Assembly: GCA_002391275.1 (NCBI GenBank)
Contig: DGSC01000016.1
Span: forward strand, 1-38,564
DNA length: 38,564 bases
Direction of reading: 5' to 3'
Source of the DNA: Prevotellaceae bacterium UBA4372
GTDB lineage: Bacteria > Bacteroidota > Bacteroidia > Bacteroidales > Bacteroidaceae
Made by a program: the position numbers and the translations under genes. The notes below the pieces were generated by a model. It did not search any database and was not told the DNA's origin. It saw only the letters and a list, made by a program, of their open reading frames with translations. Shown here in pieces: positions 31,741-38,564 of this stretch (its first letter is position 1; the number at the start of each line of letters is the position of its first letter).

Positions 31741-32262
31741 CTAATCCGTGGCAAGGAAGTTCGTGTCAGGCCGCAACTTCTGATAGGCTAACCGCTCGTC
31801 ACCATTGTCGAGATAGATGATGCCGCAATAGACGAAGCCATGCTTGACAATCAGATGCTGCATGATGCGGTTGTCCTTGTGGGTGTCGATGCGGATATTG
31901 GAATCCTCGGAGAAGCAGAAGTCCATGATGGAGCTGAAGATGCCGTGAGCGTCCGGGTAGCTGGCTATGCGATGAACTACATGATAAGGCCGTGCGTTGT
32001 CAAGCCATTCGCCTCCGTCAATCTTGCCATAGGTAGGTTCGGGAGAAGGCAGGAATGCGAAGTAGCCTACGATGTGTCCGTCGTCCTCAACCACGAAGCC
32101 TCCGTCCCTCTCCATGTCGGCCATGATGGCATCCTCCGAGGGGTAGCCGTTGACCCATTGGAGCATGTTGCCAGACTTGCGCATTATACCTTTTGCTGCA
32201 TCCATAACTCTCATGATGTCAGCTAAATCCTTTCTATGGGCTAATCTTATGCTTCGTTTCAT
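31741..32262 (-). CDS. GNAT-family N-acetyltransferase
   Basis: 173 residues with a GNAT layout: N-terminal strand and helices (SIRLAHRKDLADIMRVMDAA), central strands (GGFVVEDDGHIVGYFAFLP), then HVVHRIASYPDAHGIFSSIMDF and NIRIDTHKDNRIMQHLIVKHGF, corresponding to acetyl-CoA-binding motif A and the B motif. The usual Q/RxxGxG/A loop is replaced by YPDAHGI, so it belongs to an atypical subgroup seen often in Bacteroidota. Substrate unknown. It is alone on the minus strand with a -7 box at 32342-32349. Confidence 0.85.
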   Translation of the reverse strand: MKRSIRLAHRKDLADIMRVMDAAKGIMRKSGNMLQWVNGYPSEDAIMADMERDGGFVVEDDGHIVGYFAFLPSPEPTYGKIDGGEWLDNARPYHVVHRIASYPDAHGIFSSIMDFCFSEDSNIRIDTHKDNRIMQHLIVKHGFVYCGIIYLDNGDERLAYQKLRPDTNFLATD

Positions 32263-32341
32263 TCTGTGCTGAAATTCAATTCGTCTTTGTTCTTTAAAAC
32301 TACATCTGTCGGCTAAGCGAATCGCTTAATCATACTGGCTG

Positions 32342-32349
32342 CAAATATA
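32342..32349 (-). promoter_or_regulatory. -7 box of the GNAT gene
   Basis: TATATTTG on the minus strand fits TAnnTTTG and is followed by GCAGCC, a common initiation context. It gives a leader of about 75 nt. No clear -33 box. The 429-bp gap 32263-32691 otherwise holds the opposing promoter at 32488 and nothing else I can support. Confidence 0.5.
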
Positions 32350-32487
32350 AGCAAACTTCAATGGTTCGGTGCCTAAATGAATAAATTAATGCGTCTGACT
32401 CTGTTTTTTCGTTGCTTTTAACGTGGCTGTGTGGCAGAATATTCTTCGGTTGAAATACAGCGTTAATCCTATAAAAGCATCATTTTA

Positions 32488-32519
32488 TTTGGATTTTTAG
32501 TCCTGTGCCCTTACTTTTG
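32488..32519 (+). promoter_or_regulatory. Promoter of the EamA transporter gene
   Basis: TTTG at 32488-32491, 20 nt, then TACTTTTG at 32512-32519, a full match to the Bacteroidota consensus. It leaves a leader of about 165 nt before the start codon at 32692. Confidence 0.8.
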
Positions 32520-32691
32520 CACAAATTTTCAACAAGGGATAATCAATATCTATCTGCTGCTCGCCTTCCTCACTATTCCGACCTTCGCACCGGAAAGGCT
32601 GATGAGGCCGAGACAATAGCCTGCATGAACGCTTGCTTCTTGTTTCGTAAGGCTGGCGTCTCAGTGTAGTTAGGGAATAGCATTAACGTCA

Positions 32692-33609
32692 ATGATTAAG
32701 AATATCTTTCAGTCAGTAGTATTGCCACATGTGGTGGCAGTTATGGTCGTGCTCATTTGGGGCGTTACGTTCATCAATTCAAAAGTGTTGTTGCAGCATG
32801 GCATGACGCCCGAAGAGATCTTTGTCGTGCGTTTTTTGCTTGCTTATGTCTGCATTTGGTTCATCAGTCCCCGCCAGCTGTGGTGTCATTCGTGGCGCGA
32901 TGAGCTAAGGATGCTTTTTCTGGGGCTCACGGGCGGTAGCCTCTATTTTGTAACGGAAAACGAAGCCGTCGGGCTGACGCTGGTCAACAACGTCTCGTTC
33001 ATCGTATGTACGGCTCCGCTGTTTACGGTATTCCTGGCTTTGCTGCTGTTTCGCGACGTCCGTGCAACAGGTAGGCTTATCACGGGTTCGTTCATCGCCT
33101 TGGCGGGTGTGGCCACCATCATCTTCAATGGTCATTTTGTGCTCCATCTCAGTCCCGTTGGCGATTTGCTGGCACTCTCCGCAGCGTTGTGCTGGGCCGT
33201 TTATAGCATCTTGATTCGTAGCGTTGCGCGGCGATACAGCTCAGTCTTCATCACCCGTAAGGTCTTCGCCTACGGGTTGCTGACCGTTCTCCCCTTCTTC
33301 TTGTGGCGACCGTGGCAGTTTCCGCTCACGGGCTTCTGCCAGTCTGCTGTCTGGGGCAACTTGTTGTTTCTCGGCCTTGTGGCTTCCTTCACATGTTTTG
33401 CTTTGTGGAGCTGGGCTGTAAAGCGTATAGGGGCTCTGAGCACATCCAATTATATTTATCTCAATCCGGTGGCAACAGTCGTGGCAAGCTCAATTTTCCT
33501 TGCAGAACCCATTACAGCAATCGCCGTGGCAGGTATGGTTCTCATCCTTCTGGGTGTCTACCTGGCCAATAGTAGTAGGGGAGAGGGGAGGGAGATGAAT
33601 GAAGAATGA
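32692..33609 (+). CDS. EamA/DMT-superfamily transporter
   Basis: 305 residues, ten predicted membrane helices in two EamA repeats. The first has VVLIWGVTFINSKVLL, FLLAYVCIWFIS and LVNNVSFIVCTAPLFTVFLA. The second has LLALSAALCWAVYSIL and ALSTSNYIYLNPVATVVASSIFLAEP. The length and motifs are normal for RhaT/EamA drug- or metabolite-exporters of the inner membrane. Substrate unknown. The last codons (EMNEE) and stop are made by a GAATGAAGAATGA repeat. It precedes the DUF3089 gene by 78 nt on the same strand and may be cotranscribed. Confidence 0.92.
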   Translation: MIKNIFQSVVLPHVVAVMVVLIWGVTFINSKVLLQHGMTPEEIFVVRFLLAYVCIWFISPRQLWCHSWRDELRMLFLGLTGGSLYFVTENEAVGLTLVNNVSFIVCTAPLFTVFLALLLFRDVRATGRLITGSFIALAGVATIIFNGHFVLHLSPVGDLLALSAALCWAVYSILIRSVARRYSSVFITRKVFAYGLLTVLPFFLWRPWQFPLTGFCQSAVWGNLLFLGLVASFTCFALWSWAVKRIGALSTSNYIYLNPVATVVASSIFLAEPITAIAVAGMVLILLGVYLANSSRGEGREMNEE

Positions 33610-33660
33610 AGCGTGAAGAATGAAGTGACAAATGATGAATGACGAATGGAACATGACGAA
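33593..33660. repeat. GAATGAAGAATGA repeat tract
   Basis: A tract of GAATGAAGAATGAAG, GTGAAGAATGAAG and AATGATGAATGACGAATG covering the EamA stop codon and the following gap. Related tracts occur at 36618-36640 and 37141-37254. Confidence 0.7.
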
Positions 33661-33687
33661 CGTGTGAAATCTCATTAACTATATATA

Positions 33688-34698
33688 ATGAAACAGACGA
33701 AATTATGGATGCTTGCCGCCATTCTCCTTATCTGCGGCATCTTGGCGTTCCACTATTGTAAGGCTTGTGATGGGTCCGAGCCAACTCAGCAGGTGGCGAC
33801 GGAATTTGTTCCACAAGCCCCCGACTATGCCGACTCAACACTGTGGATAACGCAAGATTGTGATGCCGACGGAACGGGAGCGGATGTGTTCTACGTGGTC
33901 TCAACGTGGGAGAAGGACTGGTTGACGCCGGACAGCACCGTTTGCCACTATGCCGATGTCTATAGCCCCACGCACCGCGAACGCATGGCGATAGAGATCA
34001 ATCGCGTGGCTGAATATATGGCACCGGGCAACCGTTTCTATGCTCCTTACTACCGTCATGCAACGATTGATGCTTTCGTTACGCAGAACGAGGACACCAT
34101 CTTCCGCCGCACACGTTTGGCCATGGCCGATGTGTGCAAGGCATTCGACTATTTCCTTCAGCAGCGCGATTCGTCTCGCCCGTTCATCATCGTTGGTTTC
34201 AGTCAGGGTGGTATGGCTGTCGTGGAGCTGCTTAAACACATGAGCGACGAGAGCTATACTCATCTGGCAGCCGCATACGTGCTGGGCTATAAAGTGACGC
34301 CGGAGGACACGGCAACCTGTAGTCGGTTACGACCGGCTCAGGGCGAGAAAGACACCGGCGTGACCATCTGTTATAATACCGTCAAGGATGTGAAGTATGT
34401 TAAGCCTGTCATCGCTGCTACCTGCTTTGGCATCAATCCCGTAAACTGGTGCACCGACGATACACCTGCAACGTTGCATGACACCATCACCGTGACCCTT
34501 TCGCCAGACTATCATGTGTTGGTGGTTAAGGGTTACAGTGGCTCGGAATATCATCCTTACGCCGACCTCATCAATGTGGGCGACATACATGGTTGTGAGC
34601 CTTGGCTCTACAGCGAATGTCTGCGGCAGAATTTTGCCGTGCGTACGCAACAGTGGCGTAAGGCCAATGATGGTGGCTCGTCTCGCCTGGAAGAATGA
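33688..34698 (+). CDS. DUF3089 alpha/beta-hydrolase-like protein
   Basis: 336 residues. A single N-terminal hydrophobic segment (LWMLAAILLICGILAFHYC) suggests a membrane anchor or signal peptide. The body is DUF3089: DVFYVVSTWEKDW near 67-78, a nucleophile elbow GFSQGG (Ser172), and the C-terminal HPYADLINVGDIHGCE with the likely catalytic His. Such proteins are predicted serine hydrolases/lipases of unknown substrate acting outside the cytoplasm. The gene ends 80 nt before a strong bidirectional terminator. Confidence 0.85.
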   Translation: MKQTKLWMLAAILLICGILAFHYCKACDGSEPTQQVATEFVPQAPDYADSTLWITQDCDADGTGADVFYVVSTWEKDWLTPDSTVCHYADVYSPTHRERMAIEINRVAEYMAPGNRFYAPYYRHATIDAFVTQNEDTIFRRTRLAMADVCKAFDYFLQQRDSSRPFIIVGFSQGGMAVVELLKHMSDESYTHLAAAYVLGYKVTPEDTATCSRLRPAQGEKDTGVTICYNTVKDVKYVKPVIAATCFGINPVNWCTDDTPATLHDTITVTLSPDYHVLVVKGYSGSEYHPYADLINVGDIHGCEPWLYSECLRQNFAVRTQQWRKANDGGSSRLEE

Positions 34699-34778
34699 CG
34701 CACGGTTAGAGAGGAAAAGCGCTTCGGTAAAAAATGAAGTATGGGCCTTTGTTCCGATAAATGGAACGGCGAATGATA

Positions 34779-34850
34779 GCACAACAAAAAAAGCCCCTGA
34801 AAACAATCAGCTTGTGAGCTGACCGTTTTCAGGGGCTTCCTTTGTTGTGC
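34779..34850. terminator. Long bidirectional terminator between convergent genes
   Basis: GCACAACAAA (34779) pairs with TTTGTTGTGC (to 34850). Inside, AAGCCCCTGAAAAC pairs with GTTTTCAGGGGCTT, and TCAGCT with AGCTGA. It lies between the DUF3089 gene (+) and the SH3/outer-membrane gene (-) and serves both. Confidence 0.9.
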
Positions 34851-34943
34851 CTTAGCCGTTAGAAGGCTGCGAAATGTCCAGAGTCTTAGCGGAGGTTAAG
34901 GCACAGCTGGTTGAGAGCTTTGGAAATATTGTGCAATAAATCA

Positions 34944-36353
34944 TTAGAACTTAACACCAACCGTGAAATCAATAGATGGAATACTTGCTGACGGTGAATC
35001 ATCTACATCCATATATTTTATAATAGAAGTGTGGCGATAGCCAATCGTAGCATTGAAGCGGTCTTTAAACTCAACACCGACATGAGGGCGGACAAAAAAG
35101 CGAGTCCAGTCATCTTTCTCTACAATGTCTTCTTGTCCAATCCTTTGACCATTAACGATAATATCTCCTTCATCTTCCAGGCGATAGTATCTCCACATCT
35201 TATTCAGTCCCAAATCAAGCCCTGAAAATATACGTATGCCTTTGCTAATATTAGCCACATAGAACTTATTGCGAATGAAGTATGGTAAAGATCTGATGTT
35301 AGTGTGTATGCTTTCATCGTCGTTAGGTATAAAATAACGCGTGTATCCAAGTCCTACACCTATATGCCAGATATTATTGGCGGCATAGTTCCATGTGGCT
35401 GCAAGGAAGAGGCTTTTCTCTTTATTAAAACCTAACCCGCCACCGACTTCTGCAGCAACATACGTTTGGCGGAAGAAGTTAGACAAAGCCCTACCAAAAC
35501 CTGTACTACGAAAGTCGCTGCCAAACTCATAACCGACTTTTATGTTGACATTATGCCCTACGCCGCCGTTTTTAGCTGTAGAGATTGCTGCGAGATAACC
35601 TACGCCGGCATAAACTCCGCTGGTCTTAATGCCTACGGTCGGGTTCAAGCGTATGTTACTGTTTTTAATCGATTTGAAATTAAAATCATAACCAGCGTCG
35701 AGGAGGAATAAGGGCGAGAACTCTGCCGCTTTATTCTCCAATTGCATGCGGGCGAACAAAGGAACTAAGGGAGGTGCATGGAAGTTGCTGCTCAGGCCTA
35801 AGCCAGCACCGAGAGAGAGATAGTTGTTGATTCCTTTAGTAACACCGCCATTAATTTCAAAAAAAGGCTTTTCCCCTTTGGCGCAGACGATTACCGGTTG
35901 CAGCTCCACAAATGGTTTCAAGCCGAGAGGATCGTTTGTCCTGCGACTGCGACTGCGATGACGTGCTTGAGGCTGCTTCCGCGGAGTAGACTTATGCTGG
36001 GCAACATGCGACGACGAACGCTGCGGTGCTACATTCGCAGGCTTGCGCTCTTGGACGGTAGAGCGGTTGGACGAGGCTTTCTCACGGAGATATTGAGCGC
36101 TGACGTATCCTGTACGTCCTTTATACTTGATTTTGGCCCATCCTCCACTGATGCTTTGGACTTGAACCGACTCGCCCTTTCCTAAAGAACCGATGAGGCT
36201 GCTACGGGTAGATGCTGATGCACGAACATTAAGGTTGTTCGTGGTTACCTCATAGCTTTTTTGTCCTAAAGATGGCACTGCCACCATGATAAAAGCCAAA
36301 AGCAGCAGGGGACGTAATAGCTGAAGGCAAACTTTCTTGGAATAATGCTTCAT
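34944..36353 (-). CDS. SH3b-domain outer-membrane beta-barrel protein
   Basis: 469 residues. A signal peptide (cleavage near SLGQ, residue 31) is followed by a bacterial SH3 domain at about 33-92 (NNLNVRASASTRSSLIGSLG, GGWAKIKYKGRTGYVSAQYL). A Ser/Arg/Gln-rich linker (about 95-140) follows, then a barrel of alternating strands (ISLGAGLGL, GVGLGYTRYFIP) ending in the typical aromatic C-terminus DFTVGVKF. The SH3b domain probably contacts peptidoglycan while the barrel sits in the outer membrane; that division of labour is inferred. A TTAG-rich short repeat (about 36365-36388) precedes the gene. Confidence 0.85.
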   Translation of the reverse strand: MKHYSKKVCLQLLRPLLLLAFIMVAVPSLGQKSYEVTTNNLNVRASASTRSSLIGSLGKGESVQVQSISGGWAKIKYKGRTGYVSAQYLREKASSNRSTVQERKPANVAPQRSSSHVAQHKSTPRKQPQARHRSRSRRTNDPLGLKPFVELQPVIVCAKGEKPFFEINGGVTKGINNYLSLGAGLGLSSNFHAPPLVPLFARMQLENKAAEFSPLFLLDAGYDFNFKSIKNSNIRLNPTVGIKTSGVYAGVGYLAAISTAKNGGVGHNVNIKVGYEFGSDFRSTGFGRALSNFFRQTYVAAEVGGGLGFNKEKSLFLAATWNYAANNIWHIGVGLGYTRYFIPNDDESIHTNIRSLPYFIRNKFYVANISKGIRIFSGLDLGLNKMWRYYRLEDEGDIIVNGQRIGQEDIVEKDDWTRFFVRPHVGVEFKDRFNATIGYRHTSIIKYMDVDDSPSASIPSIDFTVGVKF

Positions 36354-36679
36354 AGTGAAAAGTATTAGTTAGTGAGTTAGTTGGTTAGAAATATTATAGT
36401 CTATTCATAAAAGACCAATTAATTCTACAAAAATATTAAATTCATGGGTATGTAAGTGCTTGGGACTTTGTGTTTAATCTATTTTATTAGTAACGGCTCT
36501 TGTTTTAATATTCTTTAAGAAATAAGGCTAGATTAATGGATATTATTAATGTGTTTTTACAAACCTTGTCCATCCTTAACTTCTCATTTCCCATATTTCA
36601 ATCAATAAATACCCCATTCTTCACTCTTCATTCTTCATTTCTTTGTACATTTGCAGTCGAATCAACAATTATTAATAAT
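36354..36679. other. Divergent intergenic region between SH3/OMP and queF
   Basis: 326 bp, A/T-rich. It holds a TTAG microsatellite near 36365, a TCTTCATTCTTCATTTC repeat tract at 36620-36640, and a -7 box TACATTTG at 36646-36653 for queF. The tract occupies the position expected for the -33 element, where no TTTG is seen. No gene. Confidence 0.6.
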
Positions 36680-37138
36680 ATGAATCGCGAACAAGACAAT
36701 TTGCAGTCACTCGGTAAGAAGACCGAGTATAAGTTTGGCTATACGCCCGAAGTGTTGGAAACGTTTGACAACAAGCATCCCGAAAACGACTATTGGGTAC
36801 GCTTCAACTGTCCTGAATTTACCAGTCTTTGCCCTATCACAGGTCAGCCGGATTTTGCGGAAATACGTATCAACTATCTTCCAGGCAAACGCATGGTAGA
36901 GTCGAAATCGTTGAAACTCTACCTTTTCAGTTTCCGCAACCATGGCGACTTCCATGAGGATTGTGTAAATACCATTATGAAGGATCTTATCAAGTTGATG
37001 GAGCCAAAGTACATCGAAGTCATCGGACTGTTCACTCCTCGCGGTGGCATCAGCATCTATCCCTATGCCAACTATGGCCAACCAGGCACAAAATATGAAC
37101 AGATGGCCGAGTACCGCCTGCTGCATCACGACCTATAA
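36680..37138 (+). CDS. queF: NADPH-dependent 7-cyano-7-deazaguanine reductase
   Basis: Reduces preQ0 to preQ1 in queuosine (tRNA) synthesis. 152 residues from ATG 36680, the length of the unimodular QueF type. Catalytic Cys51 and Asp58 lie in TSLCPITGQPDFA; the NADPH-binding family motif ESKSLK starts at Glu74; SFRNHGDFHEDCVN contains the conserved substrate Glu/His. The start is set by a TACATTTG promoter box at 36646-36653, which rules out the longer upstream frame. No other queuosine genes are in the window. Confidence 0.95.
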   Translation: MNREQDNLQSLGKKTEYKFGYTPEVLETFDNKHPENDYWVRFNCPEFTSLCPITGQPDFAEIRINYLPGKRMVESKSLKLYLFSFRNHGDFHEDCVNTIMKDLIKLMEPKYIEVIGLFTPRGGISIYPYANYGQPGTKYEQMAEYRLLHHDL

Positions 37139-37140
37139 AT

Positions 37141-37254
37141 AATGAAGAATGAAGGGTGAAGAATGAGAGTTGCAGGCAAGACCTATCAGTAAAAGCATAT
37201 ACTTAGCACTTTTTGGCCAATCATTCTTCACTCTTCACTCTCCATTTGTCATTC
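37141..37254. repeat. Inverted GAATGAAG repeat element between queF and dinB
   Basis: Arms AATGAAGAATGAAGG... (37141-37168) and ...TCATTCTTCACTCTTCACTC (37220-37254) are inverted. They surround a spacer of about 50 bp between the convergent queF and dinB genes. The dinB stop codon lies within the right arm. Confidence 0.7.
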
Positions 37255-38367
37255 ACATACCTCCTCTTCCCAAGGCTTGAAGTCCATTTCCAGCTGAATC
37301 CATTCTCCATGCGCTATATCCTGTGGCGGGTTGTTAATCCCTAAACCTATAAGACGAATGGGATGCCCCTCGACGTCGATAGCTTCGATTAGTCTTTCAG
37401 CTGTTTCCATGATAAAGCCAGCATCAGCCTTGAACACCTGCTCCCTCATAAGTGTTACACTGCGAGTGATTTGTGTAAAATCGTGAAACTTCACTTTTAA
37501 TGTTAGCGTCTGTCCCGTAAAGTCTACGCGTTGCATCCTTCCTGCGAGATCTTCTGCACACAGACGCAGCTTCTCTTTGAGCTCGTCTTCAAGATTAATG
37601 TCATGCTCAAAGGTATGTTCGCAGCTGACGCTTTTACGTTCCCATTCCGTAACGACAGGACGATCATCTATTCCCCGTGCAAAACCATATAAGATGCCAC
37701 CCATCTTTCCAAAACGTTCGGTAAGGTAAGAAAGCGATTTCGTTTTTAAGTCTGCACCGGTGAAGATGCCCAAACGATGCATCTGCTCAGCCGTGCGAGG
37801 TCCCACACCCCAGAATTTCTCGATCCGCAGAGCATCAATAAACTTTGTTGCCCGCGCAGGATGAATAACGGTCAGGCCGTCAGGCTTGCGGAAGTCAGAA
37901 GCTATTTTAGCCAAAAACTTGTTGTATGAGACGCCGGCCGAAGCTGTCAGATGCAAACGCTCGCGGATCTTAGCCTTAATCTCTTTGGCAATCGTCGAGG
38001 CCAGAAGAATATCCGCTTTGTTCTTCGTCACATCAAGGAACGCTTCGTCCAGGGATATAGGTTCAACGATATCCGTATACTCATGAAAAATCTCATGCAT
38101 CTGGGCCGACACCTCCTTGTAAACCTTGTACCGTCCGGGAACCACTATCAATTGAGGACAAAGTCGTTTTGCCGTTTGCATAGCTTGAGCCGAATGTATC
38201 CCGAAACGACGTGCTTCATAGCTTGCCGTTGCTACGACGCCTCTTGGTCCGTCGTAGCCCACAGCCAGTGGCTTCCCTCGCAATTCAGGGAAATCACGTT
38301 GCTCAACGCTGGCAAAGAAAGCGTCCATGTCAACGTGAATGATTCTTCGAAGCGCCTCAGATGTCAT
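37249..38367 (-). CDS. dinB: DNA polymerase IV (Y-family)
   Basis: Low-fidelity translesion polymerase. 372 residues from ATG 38367. Catalytic motifs are complete: HVDMDAFFASVEQRD (first Asp pair), SYEARRFGIHSAQ, SLDEAFLDVT (Asp-Glu pair), then the thumb (FWGVGPRTAEQMHRLGI) and little-finger domain (VSCEHTFEHDINLEDEL). It ends EEEVCE without an obvious beta-clamp motif, although clamp motifs vary. A longer start would use a TTG that lies in the TATCTTTG promoter box, so 38367 is preferred. Confidence 0.95.
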   Translation of the reverse strand: MTSEALRRIIHVDMDAFFASVEQRDFPELRGKPLAVGYDGPRGVVATASYEARRFGIHSAQAMQTAKRLCPQLIVVPGRYKVYKEVSAQMHEIFHEYTDIVEPISLDEAFLDVTKNKADILLASTIAKEIKAKIRERLHLTASAGVSYNKFLAKIASDFRKPDGLTVIHPARATKFIDALRIEKFWGVGPRTAEQMHRLGIFTGADLKTKSLSYLTERFGKMGGILYGFARGIDDRPVVTEWERKSVSCEHTFEHDINLEDELKEKLRLCAEDLAGRMQRVDFTGQTLTLKVKFHDFTQITRSVTLMREQVFKADAGFIMETAERLIEAIDVEGHPIRLIGLGINNPPQDIAHGEWIQLEMDFKPWEEEVCE

Positions 38368-38391
38368 CTTATTTCGTCTTGTCTTTGTGTG

Positions 38392-38399
38392 CAAAGATA
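38392..38399 (-). promoter_or_regulatory. -7 box of dinB
   Basis: TATCTTTG on the minus strand fits TAnnTTTG and lies 24 nt before ATG 38367, so the leader is very short. The remaining 165 nt to the window edge show no gene I can support. Confidence 0.6.
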
Positions 38400-38564
38400 C
38401 ATCTTATTGTTTGATTGGCTCATAGATGTCCCCCTTTTTTTAACGTGAGTTCGGTATAAGGAATATGGCAGACGAGTAGATGATGGTGCTGCGCAAAACT
38501 CACCCGCTGACAGTTGCTCAGCAAGCTTTCAAGCATGGTGGCACTGTCGCATGACAAGCATTAC

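Noticed and set aside
32600..32640. GGCTGATGAGGCC in the EamA leader, resembling the hammerhead CTGATGA core
   Set aside because: The required GAAA partner and three-stem arrangement are not present; it forms only a simple hairpin.
38420..38560. Short minus-strand frame at the right edge, considered as the end of a gene cut by the window
   Set aside because: The frame is closed by a stop at 38561-38563, leaving about 46 codons with no recognisable domain.

Overview
The window looks like a chromosomal segment of a Bacteroidales bacterium, most likely a Prevotella-like genus. Reasons: a SusC/SusD outer-membrane pair with its usual lipoprotein partners, Bacteroidota promoters (TTTG, 19-21 nt, TAnnTTTG) in front of several genes, an HU-like protein of the Bacteroidales type, and weak Shine-Dalgarno sites. 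Species cannot be fixed from this sequence alone.

Layout. 1-800: end of an unidentified gene and an HU-like gene. 824-9482 (minus): an operon of SusC, SusD, a DUF4843-type lipoprotein, a PKD-like lipoprotein and a thioredoxin-fold protein. 9852-13136 (plus): a very large secreted protein that joins an HEXXH metalloprotease-like region to a GH97 glycosidase; a 22-bp tandem array lies between it and SusC. 13218-19449 (plus): a sialic-acid catabolic operon of NanA lyase, a kelch mutarotase/sodium symporter fusion and an N-acylglucosamine 2-epimerase, interrupted by a GxxExxY cassette with 26-bp inverted ends.

19451-29783 is an accessory island. It starts with a WYL regulator overlapping a PD-(D/E)XK-type nuclease. 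A run of unusual genes follows: a small acidic membrane protein, an apparent stand-alone FtsZ C-terminal domain, a sigma-70 protein that stops after region 2, an unknown protein, a miniature DnaE-like protein without its catalytic aspartates, and an RNase J-like metallo-beta-lactamase. The last abuts an alanine dehydrogenase gene whose first codons are missing. After that come a DUF4160/DUF2442-HTH pair and an EcoRI-type adenine methylase with a DUF262-HNH nuclease, behind a strongly structured leader.

30592-38564 is more ordinary: nitroreductase, GNAT, EamA transporter, DUF3089 hydrolase, SH3/outer-membrane protein, QueF and DNA polymerase IV, with a repeat-rich non-coding block at 31110-31716.

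Two themes stand out. (1) G/C-rich palindromic elements are inserted in frame inside proteins (35 codons each in the epimerase and symporter). Larger inverted-repeat elements also straddle gene starts, so that the repeat itself encodes part of the signal peptide. (2) The cluster at 21431-25421 carries partial or degenerate copies of core cell-cycle, transcription and replication proteins. It is the best candidate here for an undescribed system; its function is unknown.
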